Assembly (NCBI RefSeq): GCF_001544795.2
Contig: NZ_FCOI02000030.1
Location: 29,194 to 93,193, forward strand
Reading direction: 5' to 3'
Length of the DNA stretch: 64,000 bases
DNA from: Caballeronia temeraria
GTDB lineage: Bacteria; Pseudomonadota; Gammaproteobacteria; Burkholderiales; Burkholderiaceae
The position numbers and the translations under genes were made by a program. This document shows, piece by piece, positions 51,069-60,161 of this stretch (positions are counted from its first letter, which is position 1; the number at the start of each line of letters is the position of its first letter). The notes beneath the pieces were generated by a model, which did no database searches, had not been told where the DNA came from, and was given only the letters and a program-made list of their open reading frames with translations.

Positions 51069-52427
51069 GTGGCAAACGTGAATATGTTTCGATCGACGGC
51101 AATCGCAGCGGGCGTGCTCGTTGGCGCGCTGATCCTGAGTTCGCCGGCCGGTGCGCAGGCGTTGTCGAACCGCAATGCGCAGGTCGCCGATTCCGTCGTC
51201 GCGGTGGTGAACGACGGCGTCATCACGCAGCGCGAACTGGAAGACCGCACGGCGCTGATCGTCAAGCGTCTGCAGCAGCAGAACGCGCCGGTGCCGCCCG
51301 CGGACCAGATGCAGCGGCAAGTGCTCGATCAGATGGTGCTCGAGCGCATTCAGCTCCAGAAGGCGAAGGAAGACGGCATCGTCATCGACGACGCCACCGT
51401 GAACCGCACGCTCGCGCGTCTCGCGCAGCAAAATCAGATGACGCTGGATGTGTACCGTTCGCGCATCGAGGCGCAAGGCGTGCCCTGGTCGACCTTCATG
51501 CGTGACGCGCGCACGGAGCTTACGCTTTCGAAGCTGCGCGAAAAGGAAGTCGACAGCAAGATCACCGTGTCCGACGGCGAAGTGGCGAACTACATCGCCA
51601 GCCAGCGCGGTCCGGGCGCGCGCAACACGAGCGATCTGCGTCTGCAGCACATCATGTTCAAGCTTCCATCGGACGCGCCGGCCAGCGAAGTCACGAAGGT
51701 CCAGACGCAGGCCGACGCCGTGCTCAAACAAGCGCAGGCAGGCGACGACTTCGCCAAGCTCGCGAAGCAGAATTCGCAGGATACCGATGCCAGCAAGGGC
51801 GGCGATCTCGGCTTCCGCACGCCCGGTTCGCTGCCGGCGGGCATCGTGAGCGCAGTGTCGACGTTGCGCCCTGGCCAGATCGTGCCGACGCTGCTGCGCA
51901 CCGACGGCGGTTTCGAAATCATCAAGCTGGTGGATCGCCGCGCGAGCCAGGGCACCGCGGCGGATGCGCCCAAGCTCGTGCAGACGCACGTGCGCCACAT
52001 TCTGCTGCGCGTGTCGGACGGCATGTCGGAACAGACTGCGCGCCAGCGCCTGCTCGACATCAAGCAGCAGGTCGCGAACGGCGGCGATTTCGCCAACTTC
52101 GCGCGCACGTATTCGCAGGACGGTTCGGCGTCGCAAGGCGGCGATCTCGGCTGGATCAGCCCGGGCGAGACCGTGCCCGAGTTCGAGCGCGCGATGAACA
52201 ATCTCCAGGACGGCGCCGTCAGCGATCCGGTGCGAAGCGAGTACGGCTATCACCTGATTCAGGTGCTCGGCCGCCGCGAGGCGGAAGGATCGGCGGCGCA
52301 GCAGCTCGACATCGCGCGTCAGGCAATCGGCCAGCGCAAGGCCGAGCAGGCTTATTCGGACTGGCTGCGCGAACTGCGCGACACCGCGTACGTGCAGTAC
52401 AAGGGCATCGCTGCCCAGGCGCAGTAA
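51069..52427 (+). CDS. surA: Periplasmic chaperone and peptidyl-prolyl isomerase SurA
   Basis: The 452-residue protein has a signal peptide (ending near SSPAGAQA), a SurA N-terminal chaperone domain (DSVVAVVNDGVITQRELEDR), two parvulin domains and a C-terminal helix. The parvulin domains are marked by LRLQHIMFKLP...GGDLGFRTPGSLP and VRHILLRVSDG...GGDLGWISPGETVPEFE. SurA escorts outer-membrane beta-barrels, including LptD, to the BAM complex. I chose the GTG at 51069 because GGAG lies seven bases upstream; GTG 51042 would add nine residues. Confidence 0.94.
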   Translation: MANVNMFRSTAIAAGVLVGALILSSPAGAQALSNRNAQVADSVVAVVNDGVITQRELEDRTALIVKRLQQQNAPVPPADQMQRQVLDQMVLERIQLQKAKEDGIVIDDATVNRTLARLAQQNQMTLDVYRSRIEAQGVPWSTFMRDARTELTLSKLREKEVDSKITVSDGEVANYIASQRGPGARNTSDLRLQHIMFKLPSDAPASEVTKVQTQADAVLKQAQAGDDFAKLAKQNSQDTDASKGGDLGFRTPGSLPAGIVSAVSTLRPGQIVPTLLRTDGGFEIIKLVDRRASQGTAADAPKLVQTHVRHILLRVSDGMSEQTARQRLLDIKQQVANGGDFANFARTYSQDGSASQGGDLGWISPGETVPEFERAMNNLQDGAVSDPVRSEYGYHLIQVLGRREAEGSAAQQLDIARQAIGQRKAEQAYSDWLRELRDTAYVQYKGIAAQAQ

Positions 52428-52431
52428 CGGC

Positions 52432-53406
52432 ATGAGCACCGCCGACGTCCGGCCGCTCGCCATCGCCATCACGACGGGCGAGCCGGCCGGCGTCGGTCCG
52501 GAACTGACGGCGGCGGCGCTCACACAGGCGAGCGAGCGCTGGCCATCGGCGCACTTCACGGTGCTCGGCGACCGCGATCTGCTGACGTCGCGCGCTGGCG
52601 GCGCCTGGCCCGAAACGGTCGATATCGAACATCACGCGCTCGCCGTGCCCGCCGAACCGGGCACACTGAACGCGGCGAACGGGCGCTATGTGCTCGGTCT
52701 GCTCGATGCCGCCATCGACGGCGCGGTGTCCGAACGGTTCGACGCCATCGTCACCGCGCCGCTGCAAAAGAGCACGATCAACGATGCCGGCGTGCCTTTC
52801 ACCGGCCACACCGAATATCTCGCCGAGCGCACGAACACGCCGCGCGTCGTGATGATGCTGGCGGGTTCGAGCGAGCGTCCGTTGCGCGTCGCGCTCGCGA
52901 CCACGCATTTGCCGCTGAAGGACGTATCGGCGGCGCTGACCATCGACGGTCTCGTCGAAACGCTCACCATCATCGATCACGATCTGCGCGCGCATTTCGG
53001 CTTGCCCGCGCCGCGCATTCTCGTCACCGGGCTCAATCCGCATGCCGGCGAAAACGGCTATCTGGGCCGCGAGGAAATCGACGTCATCACGCCCGCGCTC
53101 GAACGCGCCCGCGCGCTGGGCATCGACGCGCCGGGTCCGTATCCCGCCGACACGTTGTTCCAGCCGCGCTATCTGAAAGACGCGGATTGCGTGCTCGCCA
53201 TGTTCCACGACCAGGGCTTGCCGGTGCTGAAGTATGCGACCTTCGGCGAAGGTATCAACGTGACGCTCGGTTTGCCGATCATCCGCACGTCGGTGGATCA
53301 CGGCACCGCGCTCGATCTCGCCGGCACGGGCCGCGCCGATCCGGGCAGCATGATCGCCGCCATCGACGCCGCCGTCATCATGGCGCGCCACAAGCGCAGC
53401 GCCTGA
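52432..53406 (+). CDS. pdxA: 4-hydroxythreonine-4-phosphate dehydrogenase
   Basis: The 324-residue enzyme acts in the deoxyxylulose-5-phosphate-independent-named branch end of the DXP-dependent pyridoxal phosphate pathway, oxidising 4-hydroxythreonine 4-phosphate. Family motifs are ITTGEPAGVGPELTAAAL at the N-terminus, VTAPLQKSTINDAGVPFTGHTEYLAE, and the metal-binding MFHDQGLPVLKY with DHGTALDLAGTG near the end. It starts four bases after surA and precedes rsmA by 30 bases, as in many proteobacteria. Confidence 0.95.
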   Translation: MSTADVRPLAIAITTGEPAGVGPELTAAALTQASERWPSAHFTVLGDRDLLTSRAGGAWPETVDIEHHALAVPAEPGTLNAANGRYVLGLLDAAIDGAVSERFDAIVTAPLQKSTINDAGVPFTGHTEYLAERTNTPRVVMMLAGSSERPLRVALATTHLPLKDVSAALTIDGLVETLTIIDHDLRAHFGLPAPRILVTGLNPHAGENGYLGREEIDVITPALERARALGIDAPGPYPADTLFQPRYLKDADCVLAMFHDQGLPVLKYATFGEGINVTLGLPIIRTSVDHGTALDLAGTGRADPGSMIAAIDAAVIMARHKRSA

Positions 53407-53436
53407 ACTCGCGCGCATTCATTCGAATCAGTCAGT

Positions 53437-54252
53437 ATGTCGACCAAACACCAAGGCCATTTCGCGCGCAAGCGCTTCGGGCAAAACTTTCTCGTCGATC
53501 AGGGCGTGATCGATTCCATCGTCGATGTGATCGCGCCGAAACACGGTGAACGCATGGTCGAGATCGGGCCGGGGCTCGCGGCGCTCACCGAGCCGCTGAT
53601 CGAGCGCCTCGCGACGCCCGAGTCGCCGTTGCACGCCGTGGAACTGGACCGCGATCTGATCGGCCGACTGCAAAAGCGCTTCGGCGACAAGCTGGTCGTG
53701 CATTCCGCCGATGCCCTCGACTTCGATTTCGCGTCGCTCGCGCTCGATGGCGAGAAGCCGACGCTGCGTATCGTCGGCAATCTGCCGTACAACATTTCGA
53801 GTCCGCTGCTGTTTCACCTGACCACGTTCGCGCACAAGGTGATCGATCAGCATTTCATGTTGCAGGACGAAGTGGTCGAACGCATGATCGCCGAGCCGGC
53901 GAGCAAGGACTATGGGCGCCTTTCGGTGATGCTGCAATATCGCTACGTGATGGACAAGCTGATCGACGTGCCGCCCGAGTCGTTCAATCCGCCGCCGAAG
54001 GTGAATTCCGCGATCGTGCGCATGATTCCGCTCGCGCCGCACGAGTTGCCGGAAGTCGACGAAACCGCACTAAGCGATGTCGTGAAAGCCGCGTTCGCGC
54101 AGCGCCGCAAGGTCTTGCGCAACAACCTGAGCGCCTACCGCGACGCGATCGATTTCGACGCGATCGGCTTCGATCTCACGCGCCGCGCCGAAGAAGTGCC
54201 GGTCGCGGAATTCGTCGCGCTCGCGCAAGCGGTTCAGCGCTCGAAGGCCTGA
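53437..54252 (+). CDS. rsmA: 16S rRNA (adenine-1518/1519-N6) dimethyltransferase
   Basis: The 271-residue enzyme dimethylates two adjacent adenines in the 3' end of 16S rRNA and acts as a late 30S assembly checkpoint. Motifs are KRFGQNFL, the SAM-binding VEIGPGLAALTEPL, the catalytic NLPYNIS and the C-terminal QRRKVLRNNL. Last gene of the lptD-surA-pdxA-rsmA cluster. Its 3' end overlaps the convergent small gene by 19 bases. Confidence 0.96.
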   Translation: MSTKHQGHFARKRFGQNFLVDQGVIDSIVDVIAPKHGERMVEIGPGLAALTEPLIERLATPESPLHAVELDRDLIGRLQKRFGDKLVVHSADALDFDFASLALDGEKPTLRIVGNLPYNISSPLLFHLTTFAHKVIDQHFMLQDEVVERMIAEPASKDYGRLSVMLQYRYVMDKLIDVPPESFNPPPKVNSAIVRMIPLAPHELPEVDETALSDVVKAAFAQRRKVLRNNLSAYRDAIDFDAIGFDLTRRAEEVPVAEFVALAQAVQRSKA

Positions 54253-54488
54253 ACGCAGCCGCTATCCGACAGCAGGCTCATCAGCCTTTCCAGCCGCGCG
54301 CGCTGCTCGCGAAGCAGACCGCGCGTCGCACTCACCTGCTGCACGCGGGTACGCCAATAAGTCTGGCCGAACAGCGAATTCGCCCCTTCCGCCGACAGCA
54401 CGCGCTCCAGATGCCCGATCGCGGCATCGACATTCTTTGGCGTGTAGGGGCTCGTGATCGTGGCGTGCCGCTCGAGTGTTGCGTTCAT
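54234..54488 (-). CDS. Small hypothetical protein, 84 residues
   Basis: This ORF has AGGA at good spacing before its ATG at 54488. It encodes an 84-residue soluble protein, mostly helical, with a Leu/Arg-rich heptad-like stretch near the C-terminus (SATRGLLREQRARLERLMSLL). No family is recognised and no signal or membrane segment is visible. It overlaps the end of rsmA by 19 bases in convergent orientation. Coding status is supported by the ribosome-binding site and normal codon use, but it could be lineage-specific. Confidence 0.6.
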   Translation of the reverse strand: MNATLERHATITSPYTPKNVDAAIGHLERVLSAEGANSLFGQTYWRTRVQQVSATRGLLREQRARLERLMSLLSDSGCVQAFER

Positions 54489-54636
54489 CGTTGTCCTCGT
54501 GTCGCGTTGAATCCGAGCGATTGATTCTGCGACCGCGACGGGACATTCCGCGTCCCGAACATGCATGCCGGATCGGGACGCGATGTGTCCGAACCGGCTG
54601 CTATGATCGTCGGTCCCATTAAAAGGAGCGAGCGCC

Positions 54637-55893
54637 ATGCGCTTCATTCACGCGGCGGACATCCATCTCGACAGCCCGTTGCACGGCCTGTCCGCCTACG
54701 CGGACGCGCCCGCCGACATGCTGCGCAACGCCACGCGCGAGGCCTTCTCGAGGCTCGTGTCGGTCGCGGTCGACGAACAGGTCGACTTCATGGTGATCGC
54801 CGGCGATCTCTACGACGGCACCTGGCGCGATCACAACACGGGCATCTTCTTTTGCCGCGAGATGGGGCGGCTGCGTCGCGCGGGCATTCCGGTGTACGTG
54901 CTCTTCGGCAATCACGACGCCGAAAGCGAAATGACGAGCCAGCTCCAGTTGCCCGACAACGTCCACACGTTTTCGACAAGAAAGCCGCAGACGTTTCGCA
55001 TCGACGATCTGAAGGTCGCCTTGCACGGCCACAGCTTCAAGGAGAAAGCGGTCACGACGAATCTCGTCACCGCATATCCGTCGCCGGTCGCGGGGTATTT
55101 CAATATCGGCGTGTTGCATACCGCGCTCGAAGGCGGATCGATGCACGCGAGCTACGCGCCGTGCTCCGTCGCCGAACTGCACGCGAAGGAATATCACTAT
55201 TGGGCGCTCGGCCACGTGCATGACTACGCGATCTGGCAGGACGCGTCGACCATCGTGTTTCCGGGCAATCTGCAAGGGCGCAACATTCGCGAGACGGGAC
55301 GGCGCGGCGCGGTCATCGTCAACGTGTCGGACACGGAAGAGGTGAACGTCGAGCGGCTTTTCATCGACGTGCTGCGCTGGGAAGCCGTCACGGTGGATGC
55401 CTCGCAGGCAAGCACGCTCGATGAAGTCGCGATCGCGGTCGGACGCGCGCTCGAAGCGCTCGTCGAATCGTCCGCGTCGCCGGTGCCGCATGCCGTGCGC
55501 GTGACGATCACCGGCGCGACCGAGGCGCACGGCGAGCTCTTCGGTCTCGAAGCGCAATTGCGCGCGGAAGTCCTCGCGCAGATCGCCGCGATCAGCCACG
55601 ACCGGCTCTGGCTCGAAAAAGTGAGGATCGCGACCGAGCCGCTCGCGCACAGCGAACCCGCGACCGGTCGCACCGATGCGCTCGCCGATCTTCACGGTCT
55701 GCTGATCGAAGCCGAGTCCGACCCGGAGTTTTTGAGCATGCTGAAGGACAGACTCATCGCGCTGGCATCGCAGGCGCCGAGCGAATTGCAAAAGTCCGTG
55801 CCGGAGCTGGAGCACGTGCGCAATGGCGAACTCGCGAAGCTCGTCGCCGAAGTGCGATCGGGCCTGATCGCGCAGTTGTCGGACGCGGAGTAA
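54637..55893 (+). CDS. SbcD/Mre11-like metallophosphoesterase (YhaO-like exonuclease subunit)
   Basis: The 418-residue protein shows all calcineurin-like phosphoesterase motifs in order: AADIHLD (about 6-12), IAGDLYDG (about 53), GNHD (about 91), HGHS, GVLHT and GHVHDYAI. It would be the two-metal nuclease of an SbcCD/Mre11-Rad50-type complex. The layout is closest to YhaO, the partner of YhaN in Bacillus. The ATPase partner follows after three bases. AAAGGAG precedes the ATG. Its role is probably in processing broken or hairpinned DNA. Confidence 0.87.
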   Translation: MRFIHAADIHLDSPLHGLSAYADAPADMLRNATREAFSRLVSVAVDEQVDFMVIAGDLYDGTWRDHNTGIFFCREMGRLRRAGIPVYVLFGNHDAESEMTSQLQLPDNVHTFSTRKPQTFRIDDLKVALHGHSFKEKAVTTNLVTAYPSPVAGYFNIGVLHTALEGGSMHASYAPCSVAELHAKEYHYWALGHVHDYAIWQDASTIVFPGNLQGRNIRETGRRGAVIVNVSDTEEVNVERLFIDVLRWEAVTVDASQASTLDEVAIAVGRALEALVESSASPVPHAVRVTITGATEAHGELFGLEAQLRAEVLAQIAAISHDRLWLEKVRIATEPLAHSEPATGRTDALADLHGLLIEAESDPEFLSMLKDRLIALASQAPSELQKSVPELEHVRNGELAKLVAEVRSGLIAQLSDAE

Positions 55894-55896
55894 CGC

Positions 55897-58800
55897 ATGC
55901 GCATTGGCAAGCTCGAACTCATCCGCTATGGCAAGTTCACCGATCACGCCGTCGAGTTTCCGGCGGCGGAGCACGATTTTCATTTTGTCGTCGGTCCGAA
56001 CGAGGCCGGCAAATCGACCATCAAGAACGCGATCTCGGAATTGCTCTTCGGCATGCCGCACAGCTCGCCGCTCGCGTTCGTGCATCCGCAAAGCGATTTG
56101 CGGCTTGGCGCGTCGATCGAAACGGGCGGCGAGACGTTCGCGTTTCATCGCACGAAGAGCCGCAAATCTTCGCTGTCCACGCCGAACGGGGACGCGCTGC
56201 CCGCCGATGCTCTGGCCGCGTTTCTCGGCGCGGCCGACAAAAGTTTCTTCGAGCAGATGTACTGCCTGAATCACGAAGCATTGCGACGTGGCGGCGAGGC
56301 CATTCTCGATGCATCGAGCGATGTCGGGCAGGTGCTGTTTCAATCGGCGGCGGGCATCGCGAGTCTGGGCGATGTGCGCCAGCGTCTCGCGGACGAAGCC
56401 GATCGGCTGTGGGCGAAGCGCAAGTCGGGCGATCGCGCGTACTACATCGGCCTGAAGCAATACGACGAAGCCAGCGCCGAGCTGAAATCGGCGAGCGTGA
56501 GAACGGCGCAGTGGCGTCGCGCGCATGGCGCCGTCGAAGAGGCCGAGGAGAAGAGTCGCGAACAGGACGCGCGTCGCGCGGCGCTCGAAACGCAGCGCGG
56601 GAAGCTGGAACGCGTGCGGCGCGTTGCGCCGTATCTGAATGTGTGGCGCGAGAAGGCGGCGGAATTGCGCGAACTGGGCGATGTCGTCGATCTGCCCGCG
56701 AACGCCGAAGCCACGCTGCAACACGCGCTGAAGCGGCTCGCGGCGGCGCAAAGCGCGCTGGACGTGCATGCGAAATCGGCGGAGCAGCTGCAGTCGGAAC
56801 TGGCCGCGATTCATATCGACGAGTCGATTCTCGCCGCTCAAGCGCGCATTCGTGCGCTCGAAACCACGCGGCAACGCTGCGCGAATCACGCGAGCGAGAT
56901 CGCGCGGCTCGAACAGGAAGTCGCAATGCGTCTGCGCCAGATCGCGCAGGACGGCGCGCAACTCGGCTGGCCGCTCGACGAAGCGGGCGTGCGCCGCGCA
57001 ATGCCCGGCCCGCTCGCGCTCCAGACCGTCACGAGCCTGATGCTCGAACGCGGCGAACTCGAACTCGCCGCGCGCAATGCCGAGCAGGCAGCGGACCAGT
57101 GCGCCGCGCACGTCGACACGCTGAAAGCGAAGCTTGCGGCGATCGCGAACGGCGATGTATCGCCGGGTTTGCGCGCTGCATGGCGCGCCGCGCAGAAGTA
57201 TCGCGACGCGAGCACGACGAAAGCGCGCCTCGCGGACGCGAAACGCGACGCAGAGCAGATGCTCGAAGCGGGCATGGCGTCGCTCGGCCGATGGTCGCGG
57301 CCGATCATCGAATTGCGCGCGATGACGCTGCCGGCCGCGGAGCGCATCGCCGCATTGCGCACGGAGCGTCAGGATTTGACGTCGCGGCTGACACTCGCGG
57401 CCGATCGCGCGAAGGACGCGCAAGACACGCTTCACACGGCGCGATCCGAGCTTGCCGATCTGGTCGACGCACACGATGTCGTGACGGTCGATCAGGTGCG
57501 CGAAGCACGCGCCTCTCGCGATACGGCCTGGAACACGATCAAATCCGGCGACGTCGCGCTCGATGACGCCGCGTCCGGTTTCGAAACCGCGATGCACACG
57601 GCGGACGGCCTGGCCGATCGTCAGCTCGGTTCGGTGGGTCACGCGACGCAGCTCGCGGTGCTGAAACGGCGCGTCGCGAATGAAGAATCGACGCTCGCGC
57701 GCCGCGAGCACAGCGTGCGCGAAGCCGAATCGGCGCTGACGACGTTCGACGATGCGTGGCGCGCGCTCGCCGCGCAATCGCAGATCGCGGACATGTCGCT
57801 CGACGATGCGCCGTCGTGGATCGCGTCGCGCGACAAGGCGCTGGCCGCGGCGCACGCGCTCGATGCGCGCATCGACGAGCTCGCGCGCGAAGCCGCCGAT
57901 TCGGAAGCGCGTCGCAACGAACTCGCCCGGCATCTGGACGACGCGGACGCACGCGCCGATCTCGACATGCTCTGCGATCAGGCCGAAGCGCGGATCGCGG
58001 CCATCGACGAAGCCGCGATCACGCGCCGCAACGTATCCGCGCAACTCGATGAAGCGCAAGCCGAGCGCATCGCGCGTCAAGGCGCGGCGAAAACGGCCCG
58101 CGAAGCGTTCGAGCGCTGGCAACGCGAATGGTCGGCGGCGATCGCGAAAGCGGGCCTCGCGAACGCGGCGGACTCGCAGGCGGCGGCTGAAGCGGCCATC
58201 GACATCGTGAAGAAGATCGGCGAGCAACTCGCGCAGATCGACACCGTGCGCGCCGGCCAGATCGACGCGATGCGCGCCGCACTCGCCGCGCTCGATGCCG
58301 ATGCAGCACAACTCGCGCGCGACCTCGATGAAACGCTCGCGACGCTCGGCGCAAACGCGATTGCGACGGAGCTGTCGGCGCGTGTCGAGCGCGCGTGCGC
58401 CGCGCATGCCGAACGGGAGCGCCTGAAGAAGGAGCAGGCGTCGGCCAGCGACCACGTGCGCCATGCCCGCGCCGAAGTGGACGACGCGAAGGCCACGCTG
58501 CGCCCGCTCTATGAGCTTGCGGGCGTCGATACGCCTGACGTGCTTCAGGCGCTCATCGCGCAATCGCAGAAAAAGCGCGAGCTGATCGCCGCCGTCGATG
58601 ACGCGCGCGCCGCGTTCATCAAAGGCGGCGACGGTCTGACGCTCGACGAGCTCGTCGCGGAGGTGGAGGGCGCGGACATGCCGAACGTGCAGGCCGAGCT
58701 GTCGCGCATCGGCGCGGCGCTGTCCGAGTCGGTGCGAATCGCGAGCGAAACAGCGACATCGCTCGATGCCGCGCGCCGCGAACTCGATGCGATTTCAGGC

Positions 58801-59346
58801 GCGGGCAACGCCGCGCGCGCCGAAGCGAAGCGCCAGGAAGCGCTCGCCACGATGTCCGATGCCGCCGAGCGCTTCGTGAAGGTCGAGACGGCATCGACGC
58901 TGCTCAAGTGGGCGATCGACCGTTATCGCGAGCGGCGGCAAGGCCCGATGCTGTCGCGCGCGAGCACGATCTTTTCGGAGCTCACGCTCGGCACGTTTTC
59001 GCGGCTCGTCGTGGACTACGACCGTCAGCCGATGGCGCTCTCCGCGATTCGCGCGAGCGGCGAGCATGTCGATATCGCGGGCATGAGCGAAGGCACGCGC
59101 GACCAGTTGCATCTCGCGCTGCGGCTCGCGGCGCTGGAAGAGCACGGCGAGAAGGCGTCGGCGCTGCCGTTCGTCGCCGACGATCTCTTCATCAATTTCG
59201 ACGATGGCCGCGCGCGCGCCGGCTTGCGCGTGCTCGCGCATATCGCGAAGCGCACGCAGGTCATTTTTCTGAGCCACCACGATCATCTGGTGGACATCGT
59301 GCGCGAGGTGTTCGGGCCGCAGGTGAACGTGCGCTATATGGCTTGA
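55897..59346 (+). CDS. SbcC/Rad50-like SMC ATPase (YhaN-like)
   Basis: The 1149-residue protein has a Walker A at the N-terminus (VVGPNEAGKST, about residue 33), long Ala/Glu/Arg-rich coiled-coil arms, and a C-terminal ABC-type half. That half has a signature-like MSEGTRDQLHLALRLAALE and a Walker B region (LPFVADDLFINFDD), followed by the switch SHHDHL. This matches the AAA_27/YhaN group. With the upstream nuclease it should form a DNA-end tethering and processing complex. The 3' end overlaps the convergent Sir2-like gene by 13 bases. The middle coils lack a visible CxxC zinc hook, unlike Rad50. Confidence 0.87.
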   Translation: MRIGKLELIRYGKFTDHAVEFPAAEHDFHFVVGPNEAGKSTIKNAISELLFGMPHSSPLAFVHPQSDLRLGASIETGGETFAFHRTKSRKSSLSTPNGDALPADALAAFLGAADKSFFEQMYCLNHEALRRGGEAILDASSDVGQVLFQSAAGIASLGDVRQRLADEADRLWAKRKSGDRAYYIGLKQYDEASAELKSASVRTAQWRRAHGAVEEAEEKSREQDARRAALETQRGKLERVRRVAPYLNVWREKAAELRELGDVVDLPANAEATLQHALKRLAAAQSALDVHAKSAEQLQSELAAIHIDESILAAQARIRALETTRQRCANHASEIARLEQEVAMRLRQIAQDGAQLGWPLDEAGVRRAMPGPLALQTVTSLMLERGELELAARNAEQAADQCAAHVDTLKAKLAAIANGDVSPGLRAAWRAAQKYRDASTTKARLADAKRDAEQMLEAGMASLGRWSRPIIELRAMTLPAAERIAALRTERQDLTSRLTLAADRAKDAQDTLHTARSELADLVDAHDVVTVDQVREARASRDTAWNTIKSGDVALDDAASGFETAMHTADGLADRQLGSVGHATQLAVLKRRVANEESTLARREHSVREAESALTTFDDAWRALAAQSQIADMSLDDAPSWIASRDKALAAAHALDARIDELAREAADSEARRNELARHLDDADARADLDMLCDQAEARIAAIDEAAITRRNVSAQLDEAQAERIARQGAAKTAREAFERWQREWSAAIAKAGLANAADSQAAAEAAIDIVKKIGEQLAQIDTVRAGQIDAMRAALAALDADAAQLARDLDETLATLGANAIATELSARVERACAAHAERERLKKEQASASDHVRHARAEVDDAKATLRPLYELAGVDTPDVLQALIAQSQKKRELIAAVDDARAAFIKGGDGLTLDELVAEVEGADMPNVQAELSRIGAALSESVRIASETATSLDAARRELDAISGAGNAARAEAKRQEALATMSDAAERFVKVETASTLLKWAIDRYRERRQGPMLSRASTIFSELTLGTFSRLVVDYDRQPMALSAIRASGEHVDIAGMSEGTRDQLHLALRLAALEEHGEKASALPFVADDLFINFDDGRARAGLRVLAHIAKRTQVIFLSHHDHLVDIVREVFGPQVNVRYMA

Positions 59347-60161
59347 TGCAGCAGTGCGTCGAGCCGCATCAACGTCTCGCGCGCGCCGCTCGCAATGCCG
59401 ACGCCCATGCCCGGCGCAATCGCGTGCTCGCGCGGATTGATGCGGATGACGCGCGGGCCGTTGCGCTCGCTGAAGCGCCGGACCGTCGGCAGCGCGCGGC
59501 CCGCGCCGAGTTCGACGACCACGAGCTTTTCCACGCCATACAGCCACGCGGCGAGCCTGCGCTCTTGCTGCGCGGAATGCGTGTCGATCCAGTTCCAGTC
59601 GCCGAACAGGAGGATGTTCGGACGCGCGAGCGCGTGGCAATGCGGGCAGCGCGGCATCGCATTGACGAGCTCGCAGCGCGTTTCGTCGACGACCGGATCG
59701 AAGCTGTCCGCGGACCAGATGTCGTTCGTGCATGCGTCGATACATTGCAACGAGTCGATGGCGCCGTGACACTCGGCCACACGCTCGGGCGCGAAACCCG
59801 CGCGCTGGAAGTGGCCGTCGACATTGCTGGTGAAGACGAATGCGCCGTGCGGCATGCGCGCGGCCCAGCGCTTCAGCACATGAAAGCCGTCGTGCGGCGC
59901 GGTCGCACGATACAGCGCGAGCCGATGCCCGTAAAAGCCCCACGCGAGCCTCGGATGCCGGACGAAGCCCTCGGGATTCGCCATCTCCTCGAACGAAAAA
60001 CCGTGATGACGCAACGCCGGATATGCGCGCCAGAAGCCTTCCGGTCCGCGGAAATCGGGCAGTCCCGAATCGACGCCCATGCCCGCGCCGGCGGTGATCA
60101 GCAAGCCGTCGGCACTGCGAATCCAGCCGGCGGCCTGCTCGACAAGCATGGTGTCGTTCAT
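59334..60161 (-). CDS. Sir2-family NAD-dependent deacylase
   Basis: The 275-residue protein has the sirtuin NAD-binding motif GAGMGVDSGLPDFRG near the N-terminus, TSNVDGHFQRAG, and the catalytic His in AECHGAIDSLQC. The zinc site is formed by C-x3-C (CIDAC) and C-x2-C (CPHC); the first spacing differs from the common CxxC. The substrate is unknown. It could be a protein deacetylase or an NAD-consuming enzyme. It overlaps the WYL regulator gene by four bases (ATGA), so both are in one operon, convergent with the SbcC-like gene. Confidence 0.87.
   Translation of the reverse strand: MNDTMLVEQAAGWIRSADGLLITAGAGMGVDSGLPDFRGPEGFWRAYPALRHHGFSFEEMANPEGFVRHPRLAWGFYGHRLALYRATAPHDGFHVLKRWAARMPHGAFVFTSNVDGHFQRAGFAPERVAECHGAIDSLQCIDACTNDIWSADSFDPVVDETRCELVNAMPRCPHCHALARPNILLFGDWNWIDTHSAQQERRLAAWLYGVEKLVVVELGAGRALPTVRRFSERNGPRVIRINPREHAIAPGMGVGIASGARETLMRLDALLHQAI

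Noticed and set aside
54619..58563. Very long open frame (about 1300 codons) on the minus strand opposite the SbcD/SbcC-like genes
   Set aside because: It is Arg/Ala-rich without any domain and lies antisense to two well-supported genes; long antisense frames are a by-product of strong GC codon bias.
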